Shown: positions 10,407 through 19,975, counted from the first letter of the stretch. The stretch: DNA of 64,000 nt from MGIIb-Q1 sp964342465 (GCA_964342465.1 CAYFFQ010000002.1:163763-227762); one strand, 5' to 3'. The notes: generated by a model from the sequence alone, not told the origin. Made by a program: numbers and translations.

Positions 10407-10457
10407 GTGGCAGCACCCTTCTACAATCAATCGGGCAGGCAGCCCGCTTTTGATTGT

Positions 10458-12020
10458 TCACTCTCCTGTTATGTATGGCACCTTATAAGTGCCACCGTTG
10501 TGAAATGGCCCATCGATTGTCTGCCAATTTTCACTCCAACCATACTGGAATGCATTGATGGACATCACTTTATAGAATTCATCAGGGGCTTCCCCCTGAA
10601 AACTCGCAGGCTCCAAAAACTCTGAAAACGCTGTCGGTGTGTGCAACAACCACTTGTTGTTGACGACATCGACCGAACCCTCTAGGTAGCAACTGTCCAA
10701 TTCGATGCCATTCTCGATACACCACGAATCCTTGTATGGAATTAGGATGGATGACCACGCATGAGCCTCCCAGACCTCATGACCCAAAGAGGTGAGAGCG
10801 CCAAATTCATACCACGTCGGAATATTCTTGGTTCGCATGATGCTCATCCACGCGTTCGCCTGTTCATCGCAGTCACCGATTTGTTGTGCTAGACAAGTTG
10901 GACCACTTCTCGGAGGATAGGCCAATCCCTGTCCGTATTGCACATTATCTCGCACATGGATGAAAGCTGCGTGTGCAAAGGCATAGATGTTGTCCTGTTG
11001 AGTGGACGGTAGGGAAGCGAGGATGTTGTCTGCTGTGGCGGTGACAAGGGGGTGGTCACCGTCGATAGCCCAATCGCGGTTGCCACCACTAGGATTGCGG
11101 TCATACCATTGATGTTGTTCGCCTATCAACTCCGTGGTGGACTTGACCCAACCTTGGCGATACAAATCGGAAAAATCTCCGGAGTTCTCTATGTTCATAC
11201 CGTTGGCTTCTCCAAGAATCGATGTTGCTATTGTCCCATCATCCGCCCAAGTGTAGGAAAATGATTGGATCTCGTACTCAACTACGAGACGGGCAAGGGA
11301 GTTGGATGGAACATCACCTTGCCAAATCAAGCATCGCACATACTCGCAAGTATTTTCACCGCTTCCTTTGGGCGGCCAGTAGACCTCGGTGAACCCATCT
11401 CCGAGCGAGACTGCGTCGGCCTCTACGACATACTGTTCATCATAAACCGGTACGGAAATGTGGGGTGTGGTCGGCCCCACAACCATATTCGTCACCATCT
11501 GCAGAGAGAATGCTTGGTCAAATCCGCCTATTCTCTCAAAAGTTGTTGATTCAACACCTCGACTGGTCCTCTGAATCGGGATAGGGAGATGATAGAGAAA
11601 GTGTCGTTCTCCAGAATCCCAATTCTCAATCTCCACAGTCCTCTGAAGTGTATATTGAGTTGAAACTGGATACTCATGCGCAGGGCCGATGGACTTCCAC
11701 AGGTCACCCAACCACATCTCCAATTGCCTGTTCACATGCTCTTGTGCAGGAGTGAAGAGAAATACGAAGGCGATGGCGATGACAAGCACCAGATTGCGAA
11801 ATTGTCGGCCGGATTTCTTCTTCCTTCTGCGCGCCGCTGCTGCTCGCGCTCGCGCTCTCGGGTCGGCCCCGAACTCAACCTTTCTCGGGCTAGTCCGGTT
11901 TGACCGGCCTGCAACTCGCTGTGGCATCCCTTGTGAACCTGCGGTGATTCTGCCACAAGAATGACAGATGGTTCTCGAAGTTTGCATCGGCTCCATGCAA
12001 TATGGGCAATGCGACATCAT
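10458..12020 (-). CDS. Membrane-anchored zinc-ribbon protein with transglutaminase-like domain
   Basis: The 520-residue protein starts with two CxxC pairs (CPYC and CHSC within residues 5-22), a zinc ribbon, followed by a basic linker and a single membrane helix around residues 72-92. The bulk lies after it, presumably outside. A transglutaminase-like core is recognised from the nucleophile region QIGDCDEQANAWMS (Cys384) and EAHAWSS (His420); an acidic third residue probably lies in the following DSCYLEGSVD segment. Members of this superfamily are cysteine proteases or cross-linkers; substrate unknown. It lies upstream of trkA on the same strand but 51 bp away. Zinc ribbon on the inside and transglutaminase core on the outside is inferred from the single helix. 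Confidence 0.72.
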   Translation of the reverse strand: MMSHCPYCMEPMQTSRTICHSCGRITAGSQGMPQRVAGRSNRTSPRKVEFGADPRARARAAAARRRKKKSGRQFRNLVLVIAIAFVFLFTPAQEHVNRQLEMWLGDLWKSIGPAHEYPVSTQYTLQRTVEIENWDSGERHFLYHLPIPIQRTSRGVESTTFERIGGFDQAFSLQMVTNMVVGPTTPHISVPVYDEQYVVEADAVSLGDGFTEVYWPPKGSGENTCEYVRCLIWQGDVPSNSLARLVVEYEIQSFSYTWADDGTIATSILGEANGMNIENSGDFSDLYRQGWVKSTTELIGEQHQWYDRNPSGGNRDWAIDGDHPLVTATADNILASLPSTQQDNIYAFAHAAFIHVRDNVQYGQGLAYPPRSGPTCLAQQIGDCDEQANAWMSIMRTKNIPTWYEFGALTSLGHEVWEAHAWSSILIPYKDSWCIENGIELDSCYLEGSVDVVNNKWLLHTPTAFSEFLEPASFQGEAPDEFYKVMSINAFQYGWSENWQTIDGPFHNGGTYKVPYITGE

Positions 12021-12296
12021 TATTGTCTGTCCGACAGACCACGATAACGGTTATGTTGACATCTATCAGACTTCTAGAGTAACAGCACATTTTCACTTTG
12101 ATTCAGTAACTCCAATACGATGGGACTAGTTTGCACAACTGCGGTCATCTTTGACCTGTAGTCACAATCGTATACAGGGTGGAGCCATTGCTCACGGTGA
12201 GGTGTTCACGACGAAAGTGAGGGTGTGATTTGTGGTGTCCATTTACCGATACAGATGTATATCTTCGTTGAGCCGATGAGCAGGCCGCATGAAGAC

Positions 12297-13097
12297 CTAC
12301 TCATCCTCATGATGGGTGACATACTCGCCCTTCTCTCTCTCTCGCTTCTGCCGCCGCCTCTTCTCAGACATTCGCACTGTTCTTTCGTATTCCTGCTTGA
12401 TTGAGGGGAGTAGGGCAGCAGGTAGCCATTTTTCTTCTGCAACTGTGAATCCCCAGTATGCAGCCAGTGGAAGAATAAGCAGGAAGATGGGCTGGGCGGT
12501 GACTGAAAGAAGGGTGATTATCAGCAACAGTCCTCTGAATATGCCCGTCTGCCACATAACTGAAAGAGGTTTTTTCAGGGTGATTGCAGCACCCTGCCAT
12601 GAGCCGAGAGCAGCTTCACCGACAGGCAGGGTAATGGTTATCCAAAGTCCGACGGCAATCATCTCAGGAGTGAAGCCCGATACATATCCCGGCCATCCGG
12701 GTGACGCCATCCTTATCATCAGATACGAGCAGATGATTGCCCCCATTCCAAGACCGAGAGTCCATCCCGATGTGGGGGATGCGCGCAACAGACGAACACC
12801 CTTTCTGGTGAGCAGGTAGTGAATCACAAGTGACTGGAGGAGACCGAGAAAGAACATCAGACTGAGATTTGCGACACCGACAGCACGAAAGTAGGCCACC
12901 TCCTGAATGAACAAACCGTCGATGAAGTAGACCGAGGCTGAGCCGACCACGATACCCCAGCCGAGGTGTTTGGTGGCGTTGGGCATGTCGTAGAAACCCG
13001 CCATCCGGCGCATACCACCCCGCCAACCGGCGTAAACCCCGAGAAGACCAAAGGCGATGAGCAGTTGCATCTGCATCTGCGGTATATCCACTGCCAT
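12297..13097 (-). CDS. Multi-pass membrane protein of unknown function
   Basis: Protein of 266 residues with about seven or eight hydrophobic segments, for example near residues 9-22, 45-60, 75-92, 112-125, 140-158 and 185-225. The C-terminus is short, charged and basic (KRRRQKRERE) and presumably cytoplasmic. No catalytic motif is visible and I do not recognise the family. It stands alone, with 276 bp of non-coding DNA to the next gene on the same strand and a divergent arrangement with srp54 on the other side. Start at ATG 13097. The even hydrophobic spacing and good codon use support a real gene. Confidence 0.6.
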   Translation of the reverse strand: MAVDIPQMQMQLLIAFGLLGVYAGWRGGMRRMAGFYDMPNATKHLGWGIVVGSASVYFIDGLFIQEVAYFRAVGVANLSLMFFLGLLQSLVIHYLLTRKGVRLLRASPTSGWTLGLGMGAIICSYLMIRMASPGWPGYVSGFTPEMIAVGLWITITLPVGEAALGSWQGAAITLKKPLSVMWQTGIFRGLLLIITLLSVTAQPIFLLILPLAAYWGFTVAEEKWLPAALLPSIKQEYERTVRMSEKRRRQKREREKGEYVTHHEDE

Positions 13098-13184
13098 TGA
13101 GGAGGCGAGCCTATCGTCTCTGATTTATTCTTTGCACCACAGAGGTGACATTGCGCCACTAAGCCCACGAAGATAATCGGTCGC

Positions 13185-13304
13185 CTAATAGTCTATGTCT
13201 GCCCGAGGGAGTGTAATTTCGCCGCCCAACTTCACCCATGGCTCAGAGGTCTGCCACTGATTTCTTCTGCTCTGGTAAAATGAATAGGCGGCGGATTCAA
13301 ACAT
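13185..13304 (-). CDS. Possible 39-residue protein upstream of srp54
   Basis: A short frame opens at ATG 13304 and ends TAG at 13185, giving 39 residues rich in aromatic and charged positions (starts MFESAAYSFYQ, ends LPRADIDY). Codon use resembles neighbouring genes. The frame can be extended upstream into srp54 antisense, but that part reads like a shadow. No domain is recognised and no promoter is obvious. It would overlap the srp54 leader on the opposite strand. It could be chance. Confidence 0.28.
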   Translation of the reverse strand: MFESAAYSFYQSRRNQWQTSEPWVKLGGEITLPRADIDY

Positions 13305-13335
13305 GAGCACCGGCGCCGCAGGTTCGGTGGAGTGA

Positions 13336-14691
13336 ATGGCTCTCGAAGGATTGAGGAGCGGAATATTCACCGCCATCTCAAAATTGAAAGGGAAAAGAAA
13401 ACTCGATGAGGCTGAACTTGCCGAAATGATTCGCTCCATTCGGAAGGCACTGTTGGAAGCCGATTTCAATGTGCGACAGACGAAGGAAATCGCCGAACGA
13501 TTGGATTCCCGTATGAGGGATGAAGAGCCGAGGCCAGGAATCACACTCCAAACCCATGCACTGAACATCCTCTACACGGAACTTGTTCGGTTGCTCGGTT
13601 CTCCTCGTGAGATAGTCCCGTATAATCAGACCGTTCTGATGGTCGGTCTTTATGGTCAAGGAAAGACCACTACGACGGCAAAACTAGCCGAGTGGTGGCG
13701 AAAGAAACACGCCATGAAGGTGGCGGTTATTGAGGCCGATGTACATCGCCCCGGCGCTTATGCGCAACTGAAACAACTGCTTGCAGATTCTCCGGTAGAG
13801 GTCTATGGGGAACCAGAGGAGAGTGACGCACTGACCATTGTCAAGAATGGCCTCGCAGCCGTTGGCAGCGCTGACCTCGTAATCGTCGACACTGCCGGCC
13901 GTGACCGGCTGGACCAGGAATTACAGGATGAATTGGACCAGATTCACAGGGTCGCTAATGCTACAGAGAGGTTTCTCGTCATTGATGCGCAGGTCGGACA
14001 GGCTGCAGGGCCAGTCGCTGCCTCTTTCCATGACCTTGTCGGGATAACCGGTGTGATTGTCACCAAATTGGACGGAACCGCCCGTGGAGGTGGGGCTCTC
14101 TCCGCAGTGGCGGCAACAGGAGCCGGCATCACCTTCATCGGAGAAGGCGAGAAAATTGAAGATTTAGATAGATTTGAGGCTGACAGATTCATTTCGCGAC
14201 TGCTTGGAATGGGTGACATCCGAGGTCTAGTCGACCTCGCCCCCGATGACCTTGATGCAGAAGAGGCGGCTAGGATCGCCACCCGTTTAATGTCGGGAAG
14301 ATTCACCCTCAATGACATGTACAAACAGATGGAGATGATGTCCAAGATAGGAACCGTCGACAAAATTCTCTCACATATGCCTATGGGATTTTTCGGTGGA
14401 ATGGGAAACATGTCCACAAAACAGAAGCAGGAGATGCAGGACAATCTCGAACAGTTCCGAATCATCATGGATAGCATGACCGCAGAAGAGAAAAACGAAC
14501 CGACCCTCCTAAAACAAGAGCGGATTCGACGAGTTGCGAGAGGTTCTGGGACTACAGAAAAGGATGTCAGGGAACTCATTGCCCAGTGGAAACGCTCGCG
14601 CAAGATGATGAAGGGCGTGCGAGGCAACAGAACGCTTCGCAAGCAGATGAAACAGATGATGGGCGATATGGACGACGACATCGCCATCTAG
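13336..14691 (+). CDS. srp54: Signal recognition particle protein SRP54 (Ffh)
   Basis: GTPase subunit of SRP that binds signal peptides and the SRP RNA and docks with FtsY. N domain in the first 90 residues, P-loop GLYGQGKTTTTAKLA near residue 105, G3 DTAGRDR, G4 TKLDGTARGGGALS, and a methionine-rich M domain in the C-terminal third (MYKQMEMMSK, MPMGFFGGMGNM) ending in a basic RNA-binding helix. Length 451 residues is typical of archaea. ATG at 13336 is the natural start. trmY follows after 10 bp, so the two are probably co-transcribed. The SRP RNA itself was not found in this window. Confidence 0.96.
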   Translation: MALEGLRSGIFTAISKLKGKRKLDEAELAEMIRSIRKALLEADFNVRQTKEIAERLDSRMRDEEPRPGITLQTHALNILYTELVRLLGSPREIVPYNQTVLMVGLYGQGKTTTTAKLAEWWRKKHAMKVAVIEADVHRPGAYAQLKQLLADSPVEVYGEPEESDALTIVKNGLAAVGSADLVIVDTAGRDRLDQELQDELDQIHRVANATERFLVIDAQVGQAAGPVAASFHDLVGITGVIVTKLDGTARGGGALSAVAATGAGITFIGEGEKIEDLDRFEADRFISRLLGMGDIRGLVDLAPDDLDAEEAARIATRLMSGRFTLNDMYKQMEMMSKIGTVDKILSHMPMGFFGGMGNMSTKQKQEMQDNLEQFRIIMDSMTAEEKNEPTLLKQERIRRVARGSGTTEKDVRELIAQWKRSRKMMKGVRGNRTLRKQMKQMMGDMDDDIAI

Positions 14692-14701
14692 AGGTGGTGG
14701 A

Positions 14702-15313
14702 ATGGGTCGGCGAAAGTTCGCTATCGTAGGCCACCGCGCCCAATCCGCCGGCCAATTGAATCTGAATGACTTGGCCGCTGCTGGTGGCCGAATCGATGTC
14801 CTCGTCAGAGCCGTAAATGCGGCTCTCTTCCTCTCACACGGAATCCGTAGGGATACCGAAGTCATCCTTCACCTCCTGCATGGCAACAGAAGCGGAAGGA
14901 GAATCAAATTTGATGGTTCTACTCTGCGCGGAGTTCACCCTGATGAGCGGGCCATAGCCGGTCAGATCGGCAAAGTGCTCCTTAAGGAGAGAACTGTGGT
15001 AGGCCAATGGGAGGAAGTGCACCACGGCATGTCGCACTCATGGGGAAATCTCGAGACGACATTGGATGAATGGGATAGTGAGAACTGTCAGGTCATTCAC
15101 CTGACTGCCGATGCAGATGATTTGGCAACCACTGAATTACTTGATTGGGAGAGGCCAGTCGGGTTCGTCCTGTCAGACGACCAACCTTTCACGGCTGAAG
15201 AAGAAGGAATCCTTCAACTCAAGCGGTTAACTGCTCTTTCAATTGGCGAGAAATGGCTACAAGGGCATATTGTCATCGGAATAGTCCACCACATCGGTGA
15301 CGGGAGGGTCTGA
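14702..15313 (+). CDS. trmY: tRNA (pseudouridine-54 N1)-methyltransferase TrmY
   Basis: SPOUT-class enzyme that methylates pseudouridine 54 in the T-loop of archaeal tRNAs, giving m1-psi. The N-terminus (RKFAIVGHRA), the segment AVNAALFLSHGIRRDTEV, LRGVHPDERAIAGQIGK and the cofactor-knot motif FVLSDDQPFTAEEE are characteristic of the former DUF358 family. Length 203 residues is normal. It sits 10 bp after srp54 in the same direction. Its last codons encode GDGRV and its TGA is also the first three bases of a 55-bp tandem array, whose units read PDGRD-stop in the same frame; the 3' end of this gene is therefore itself a repeat copy. Confidence 0.92.
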   Translation: MGRRKFAIVGHRAQSAGQLNLNDLAAAGGRIDVLVRAVNAALFLSHGIRRDTEVILHLLHGNRSGRRIKFDGSTLRGVHPDERAIAGQIGKVLLKERTVVGQWEEVHHGMSHSWGNLETTLDEWDSENCQVIHLTADADDLATTELLDWERPVGFVLSDDQPFTAEEEGILQLKRLTALSIGEKWLQGHIVIGIVHHIGDGRV

Positions 15314-15640
15314 GTCAATCGCTGACTACCCAAGGATGCACTCCACCTTTCCTGACGGTCGAGACTGAGTCAATCGCTGACTACCCAAGGATGCAGTCCA
15401 CCTTTCCTGACGGTCGAGACTGAGTCAATCGCTGACTACCCAAGGATGCACTCCACCTTTCCTGACGGTCGAGACTGGGTCAATCGCTGACTACCCAAGG
15501 ATGCACTCCACCTTAACCGACGGACTGGTCTGAGTTAATCGCCGCAAGCGCGAGGCCGCACTCCCGCCTCGCAGATGGACGAGCATGAGTCAATCATCGC
15601 CAACCCAAGGGGGCAGTCCCGCATCGGTGATGGTTGCGGC
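15311..15640. repeat. 55-bp tandem array (six units) between trmY and surE
   Basis: Units start at 15311, 15366, 15421, 15476, 15531 and 15586, exactly 55 bp apart. The first three are almost identical, the fourth slightly changed, the fifth and sixth diverged. Each begins with TGAGTCA or a one-base variant. TGA on the plus strand is the trmY stop in unit 1, and TCA is the surE stop on the minus strand in unit 6. Read on the minus strand, all full units encode tails like the SurE C-terminus: GLHPWVVSD-stop (units 1-4), GVRPRACGD-stop (unit 5), GLPPWVGDD-stop (real surE). Read on the plus strand, units end PDGRD-stop, against GDGRV-stop in trmY. Each full unit contains a small hairpin, AGTCA-N5-TGACT. 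Confidence 0.92.
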
Positions 15641-16516
15641 CAATACTTCATCAGATATGGAGAGGGGGTGGCCCTGTGGCCATGTGCCAAGAGTGGATAC
15701 ACTAGCCTTTCCCAAATTGACACAATGTGAATCTCCGTGACATAGAGGTTCATCCTCGATATGAGCGGAGCCGAGTTTGATTTTCCATTGCGAATCACCT
15801 TCATCACTGACTATGGTGATGTGGTCTCTGTACCATCGGCCACCGAGGTGGGTGGAGGCAAAATCTCCGTCCCAGCCTAGGGGAACATTGAGATTGAGAT
15901 AGACATCCCCTTTCACCAGAGCATTGCGAAGGACATCATCTCCATTTTCACCCAGAGGCGGAAAACTACTACCGTGAACCCTTCCGAGGTTCGCCGGGAC
16001 ATTTGGGATGATATTACACACTCTTTCCAACAGTTCGAGTGTCGCTGTGACCGCTACATCAAAATTAATCGGCTCGTATGAATCGATACTCGTCGCAATC
16101 GCCGGCAGGCCACATGTTCCAGCCTGCCGCGCTGCACCAATGGTCCCAGAATGGAGGACATCAACCGACATATTTGGGCCGCGGTTGATACCACTGAGGC
16201 ACACCGCTGGTGTCGGAGTGCCTGCGGGAAGACCACCGCCGAGGGCGAGAAGGACGCTGTCTGCTGGATAACCAGAGACATCGAACAGGTGCAGTTCCGG
16301 CCCGCCCTCTTTCAATCTATAGAGAGATAGCAAGTCATCTCTTCGACGAAGATGTAAGAGTCGATGGAGAGTAAGGTGCATGGTGGATGCTGACCTCTCT
16401 CGGTCCGGTGCACAGACCACTACGGGATAACCTGCATCGACAAGCCCCTGCACCAACTCAACTATACCCTTAGCCTCGATGCCATCATCGTTGGTCACTA
16501 GAACTGTGTGTTTCAT
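15590..16516 (-). CDS. surE: SurE-type 5'/3'-nucleotidase
   Basis: Metal-dependent phosphatase acting on nucleoside monophosphates. The N-terminus MKHTVLVTNDDGIEAKG carries the invariant NDD metal site (Asn9, Asp10, Asp11), and SGINRGPNMSVDV is the second SurE signature. Length of 308 residues is longer than the common 250, through a polar insert in the last third. The C-terminal residues GLPPWVGDD and the stop at 15590-15592 lie inside unit 6 of the 55-bp array. The gene is convergent with trmY. A DMT-family transporter gene lies 3 bp upstream on the same strand, so both are likely co-transcribed. Confidence 0.92.
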   Translation of the reverse strand: MKHTVLVTNDDGIEAKGIVELVQGLVDAGYPVVVCAPDRERSASTMHLTLHRLLHLRRRDDLLSLYRLKEGGPELHLFDVSGYPADSVLLALGGGLPAGTPTPAVCLSGINRGPNMSVDVLHSGTIGAARQAGTCGLPAIATSIDSYEPINFDVAVTATLELLERVCNIIPNVPANLGRVHGSSFPPLGENGDDVLRNALVKGDVYLNLNVPLGWDGDFASTHLGGRWYRDHITIVSDEGDSQWKIKLGSAHIEDEPLCHGDSHCVNLGKASVSTLGTWPQGHPLSISDEVLAATITDAGLPPWVGDD

Positions 16517-16519
16517 CCT

Positions 16520-17527
16520 TCACCCCTCCAATGTATCGCCATCTGCTCCGTCGACGGAACCCTGTCCGAGGGTCACCAATATCACCCCTCCTATTAGGAA
16601 CATGCCCCCCACCCAAGTGTGAACAGCTGGGACGGTGGTTGTACCGAGAGCCCAGCCAATGACCGAGCCTATGAGAGGTTCGAATAGAACTGCCACTGAA
16701 ATGACGAGTGGGTCGAGGTATCGCAACACTCCGTTTATTCCGGTATGGCCGACTAACCCTGGCACCAATGCGAGATAAATGACAGCAGACAGCCATGAAA
16801 ACTTCAACCATCCAAAGACCTCGAGATGTGAGTGTTCGGAGGAGAAACCTGTTCCTTCGAGTAGAATTGATGACAACACCAGCAGCAGAGATGCGATAAC
16901 GGTCACTGGGAAGGCGTAGATGAACAGCGGCACCCACCTTCTCAACACCCTACCGGCGGCGAGATAGCCAACTATAGCCACCGCTCCGATGAAGGCTGCC
17001 GTATCACCTATCAGAGTGGCATCCCCTTCGGATTGAACACCCAACAATACCACTCCAGCACCGATGAAACCGACAATCGCGCCTGCCATCTCCCGCGGCG
17101 AGAGGGATTTACCGAGAATCACCATCCCAACAACAATGACGAGAGGATGAGCAGTGACGAACAAGAGGCTGTGGGTCAGGGATGTGTGGTCGAGCGACCA
17201 TACCCATGTGGCAAAATGAATCCAGAGACAGATTCCCGAGCCGATGATGATGGAGATGACTCTTCGATTCAGTATCTCTGCAAGATAGTCTCGCCCCCTC
17301 CCTTTCATGCTGAGGAGTTGGGAAATGAAGAAGGGCAGTAACACCAAGGAGGTCGCCTGAAGACGCCATGAAGCACGCAATAGCGGTGGTACTTCGTCAA
17401 TTAGTTGGAAGACTGCACCGGCACTGGAAACAGAGATTACCGAGAGTGTGAGAACTACCCAAGCGAAAGCAGGTGGCTTTTCAGCCAAAGAGAACACCTT
17501 AACCCAACTCTGCATCGAGCAAGTCAT
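16520..17527 (-). CDS. EamA/DMT-family transporter
   Basis: Protein of 335 residues with ten hydrophobic segments in two halves of five, the EamA duplicated arrangement of drug/metabolite transporters. Typical segments include GAIVGFIGAGVVLLGV in the first half and VSVAVLFEPLIGSVIGW in the second, the usual position of the conserved helix after the short loop. Substrate cannot be told. The start at ATG 17527 overlaps the 3' end of the OPT transporter gene by 29 bp, and surE follows after 3 bp, so OPT, DMT and surE form one minus-strand unit. A second ATG at 17515 is possible. Confidence 0.82.
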   Translation of the reverse strand: MTCSMQSWVKVFSLAEKPPAFAWVVLTLSVISVSSAGAVFQLIDEVPPLLRASWRLQATSLVLLPFFISQLLSMKGRGRDYLAEILNRRVISIIIGSGICLWIHFATWVWSLDHTSLTHSLLFVTAHPLVIVVGMVILGKSLSPREMAGAIVGFIGAGVVLLGVQSEGDATLIGDTAAFIGAVAIVGYLAAGRVLRRWVPLFIYAFPVTVIASLLLVLSSILLEGTGFSSEHSHLEVFGWLKFSWLSAVIYLALVPGLVGHTGINGVLRYLDPLVISVAVLFEPLIGSVIGWALGTTTVPAVHTWVGGMFLIGGVILVTLGQGSVDGADGDTLEG

Positions 17528-19940
17528 CTTTCGGACCGATGATTCCAGCCTTCCTGAACAACCAATAGATACCCAATCCTATCATTACGTTCATGGCCAC
17601 GAAGGCTCCAAATCTCGCCCACGGATACCATGACAGGTCTCCAAGAACCTCTGACTCCATCATCTGGTTTCCGTCACTGTCGAGAATCGGTGTCTCGCCG
17701 TCGAATAGGGGAATCTCCTCTCCAGTCGGCAACTCGTCGACGACAGCGAAAACGGCACTTTCAACCCCGAGAAACGCTTCGCCGGTCAACATTCCGGCGG
17801 CGAGCATGAAAGTGCCGAGCAACATGATTGCGCGCTGACGCTCGGCCTCTTTGTTGCCCTCTTTTTGGCGAATCTTCTCAACTTTGGGTTTGAGTCTCTT
17901 CGCCTCCCACCAGTCTCTCAGTCCACCGCCGATGAGCATCGGGAATGTGGCGAGAGTGGGCAGATACATACCCAATCCGAAAGAGGTGCCCATTCCGGTA
18001 GCCCATTCTATGAAGCAGCCGAGAATGAAGCCGAGTCCGAGAGCGTAGAGGTTGCCTTCATTCTCGGCCAGAAGAATGGTGAATGTTGCGAAGGCGTTTG
18101 CTTGCGGTGCCAGCAGATTGATACTGCCGTCTGCAAGCATCTTGGAGAGAAAGATTGCCACTCCCGCTCCAAGAATGGCTCCGGGAACAACACCCAAGAT
18201 GTTGCCCTTGGAGATATGATAAGGACGATTACCTATGTAGAGACTGTTCTTGTAATCGCCGACAACTGTCCCAGACATGGAGATGGCTGACCCAAAGACT
18301 GTCGTTCCAACCAAACCCAACAGGATTGCCTCCTCCTTCGAAAGGCCAAAGGTGTCGCGCAGGTTGAGGAATAGCCCGAGTAATCCCAAGAGAACGATGA
18401 ACGATGTGCCACTGACAGGTTCAATGCCCGTTTCACCCATAACGCGAACTGCGATGGCGCCAAGCAGGAAAGTTGCGATGCCGACAATGATTGCAAAAAT
18501 TAGGCTTGGAATCAGAGGGAATCCACCGATAGTGAAAATAAAGGTCATGGCGAAGAACGAGATGACAATGAAAATCGGCAAATGATAGAGCGGCCACTCA
18601 TACCACCCCTTTCCTTCGATGTATTCAGCACCCTGTTCTCCTTTGAACGCCTTGCTGATGTCACCGAAGATGTTGATGAAAGTAGGAGCCATCTTGGCGA
18701 GTCCAAGAAATCCACCGCCGAGAATCGCCCCAATTGCGATGACCCTGATGAGGGTTGAATAGACCACCATCTGCACTACTGGACTATGTGGAACGGTCTG
18801 AGGGTCGCCGATGTCTGAGAGTGTGAAATAGTCGCCGAGAGCAGCGATGTAGACGGGCACATCCAAGGCGACTGCTAACGGCACAAGATAGAACCATGCT
18901 ACAAGAGTGCCAAGATTTACTAGAATAGCAACCCTCAGTCGCATGAACCAGCCGATAGCGAAGAGAGTCGGAGACATCTCTATTCCGAGATATGTGTATT
19001 CGAAGGGATTGAACCGCTCCGGGTCATAGTGAGTGATGCCATTTGACACACCCTCCCAAGTCCCATGTTGCCCCTCCACGGTAGTTATTCCGGCCGGCTG
19101 ATGGAGTGCATGGTGGCTGAAAATTGAAGAGAGGGCGGTGCCGGCGAATGAGACCTTCTGAGCGATGACATCCACCGCCGATGCCGCCACCCCGTCAAGA
19201 TGCCTCTTCCACGACAGTGGATAATCTATCAGGAACATGAATAGCATCGTGGCCACAGTGGAGATACCGACTGTCTTGAGTGACTCCTTCGCCTGCTCCG
19301 CCGCCCCCGATGATACATCGCAGGCGATATCCAGCAGTACGAGTGTCGCTTCAAATCCCGGCATTGGGAGAGGGTCTTCGACCAGCCATACCCGCCGGAA
19401 GATGATGAAATACATCACTCCGAGGAATCCAGCGAACATCGAGGCGATGATGCCGATGAATGCCAATTGAAAAGTATCTACATTGCTAATCAGATGAGTT
19501 CCAGAAACTTCGTAATTGGGACTTGTAGCCAATAAGAAAATAGCTGGAAATGTGAAAATGAACCCTGTTGATGCGTGAGTGGCACCAGTGGTGGCGCTGG
19601 TGGCGATATTGACTTCTGAAGGAGACCATCTCATCGCCATTCCGAGAAGATAGGCGATGTACCAAGCGGCAGAGACTGCCAAGCCGATTTTCAGCCCGAT
19701 GTAGGCTGTGACACCACTGAAGACTGCACCGATCAGTATTCCAGTGAGGACCTTTCCAAGCGACCAATGTGACACTTCGAAGGCCTCTTCGAGGTTCTTC
19801 TCTTCGAGATATTGTTCAAGCAGTCCGGTGTTAAGATTCTTGTACATCTCTTGGTCCAGCCAAGTGAGACTACCTTCCTCTATCGCCTTGATACCTTCTG
19901 CGGTCAGCGGTTGACGGTATGCCGAACGCTTGACACTCAT
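17499..19940 (-). CDS. OPT-family oligopeptide transporter
   Basis: Large secondary transporter of 813 residues with roughly 14-16 membrane segments. The first membrane segments (GAVFSGVTAYIGLKIGLAVS), the loop NPFEYTYLGIEMSPTLFAIG and the late LGSAISMSG-like segment are typical of the prokaryotic OPT/YSL branch. Known members import peptides or metal chelates; peptide uptake would suit the secreted subtilase gene further right, but that is inference. A hydrophilic loop after residue 690 (QKEGNKEAERQR) is cytoplasmic. The start is ATG 19940; its 3' end overlaps the DMT gene by 29 bp. aIF5A lies 35 bp upstream on the same strand. Confidence 0.88.
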   Translation of the reverse strand: MSVKRSAYRQPLTAEGIKAIEEGSLTWLDQEMYKNLNTGLLEQYLEEKNLEEAFEVSHWSLGKVLTGILIGAVFSGVTAYIGLKIGLAVSAAWYIAYLLGMAMRWSPSEVNIATSATTGATHASTGFIFTFPAIFLLATSPNYEVSGTHLISNVDTFQLAFIGIIASMFAGFLGVMYFIIFRRVWLVEDPLPMPGFEATLVLLDIACDVSSGAAEQAKESLKTVGISTVATMLFMFLIDYPLSWKRHLDGVAASAVDVIAQKVSFAGTALSSIFSHHALHQPAGITTVEGQHGTWEGVSNGITHYDPERFNPFEYTYLGIEMSPTLFAIGWFMRLRVAILVNLGTLVAWFYLVPLAVALDVPVYIAALGDYFTLSDIGDPQTVPHSPVVQMVVYSTLIRVIAIGAILGGGFLGLAKMAPTFINIFGDISKAFKGEQGAEYIEGKGWYEWPLYHLPIFIVISFFAMTFIFTIGGFPLIPSLIFAIIVGIATFLLGAIAVRVMGETGIEPVSGTSFIVLLGLLGLFLNLRDTFGLSKEEAILLGLVGTTVFGSAISMSGTVVGDYKNSLYIGNRPYHISKGNILGVVPGAILGAGVAIFLSKMLADGSINLLAPQANAFATFTILLAENEGNLYALGLGFILGCFIEWATGMGTSFGLGMYLPTLATFPMLIGGGLRDWWEAKRLKPKVEKIRQKEGNKEAERQRAIMLLGTFMLAAGMLTGEAFLGVESAVFAVVDELPTGEEIPLFDGETPILDSDGNQMMESEVLGDLSWYPWARFGAFVAMNVMIGLGIYWLFRKAGIIGPKDDLLDAELG

Positions 19941-19975
19941 TTCGGCTCACCATTCATCACTTGAGTTGCTGCGAT

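Noticed and set aside
13336..15313. SRP RNA gene near srp54
   Set aside because: No helix-8 SRP RNA motif was found in this gap or elsewhere in the window.
15311..15640. CRISPR array
   Set aside because: Units are contiguous with no unique spacers, and the unit matches gene ends.
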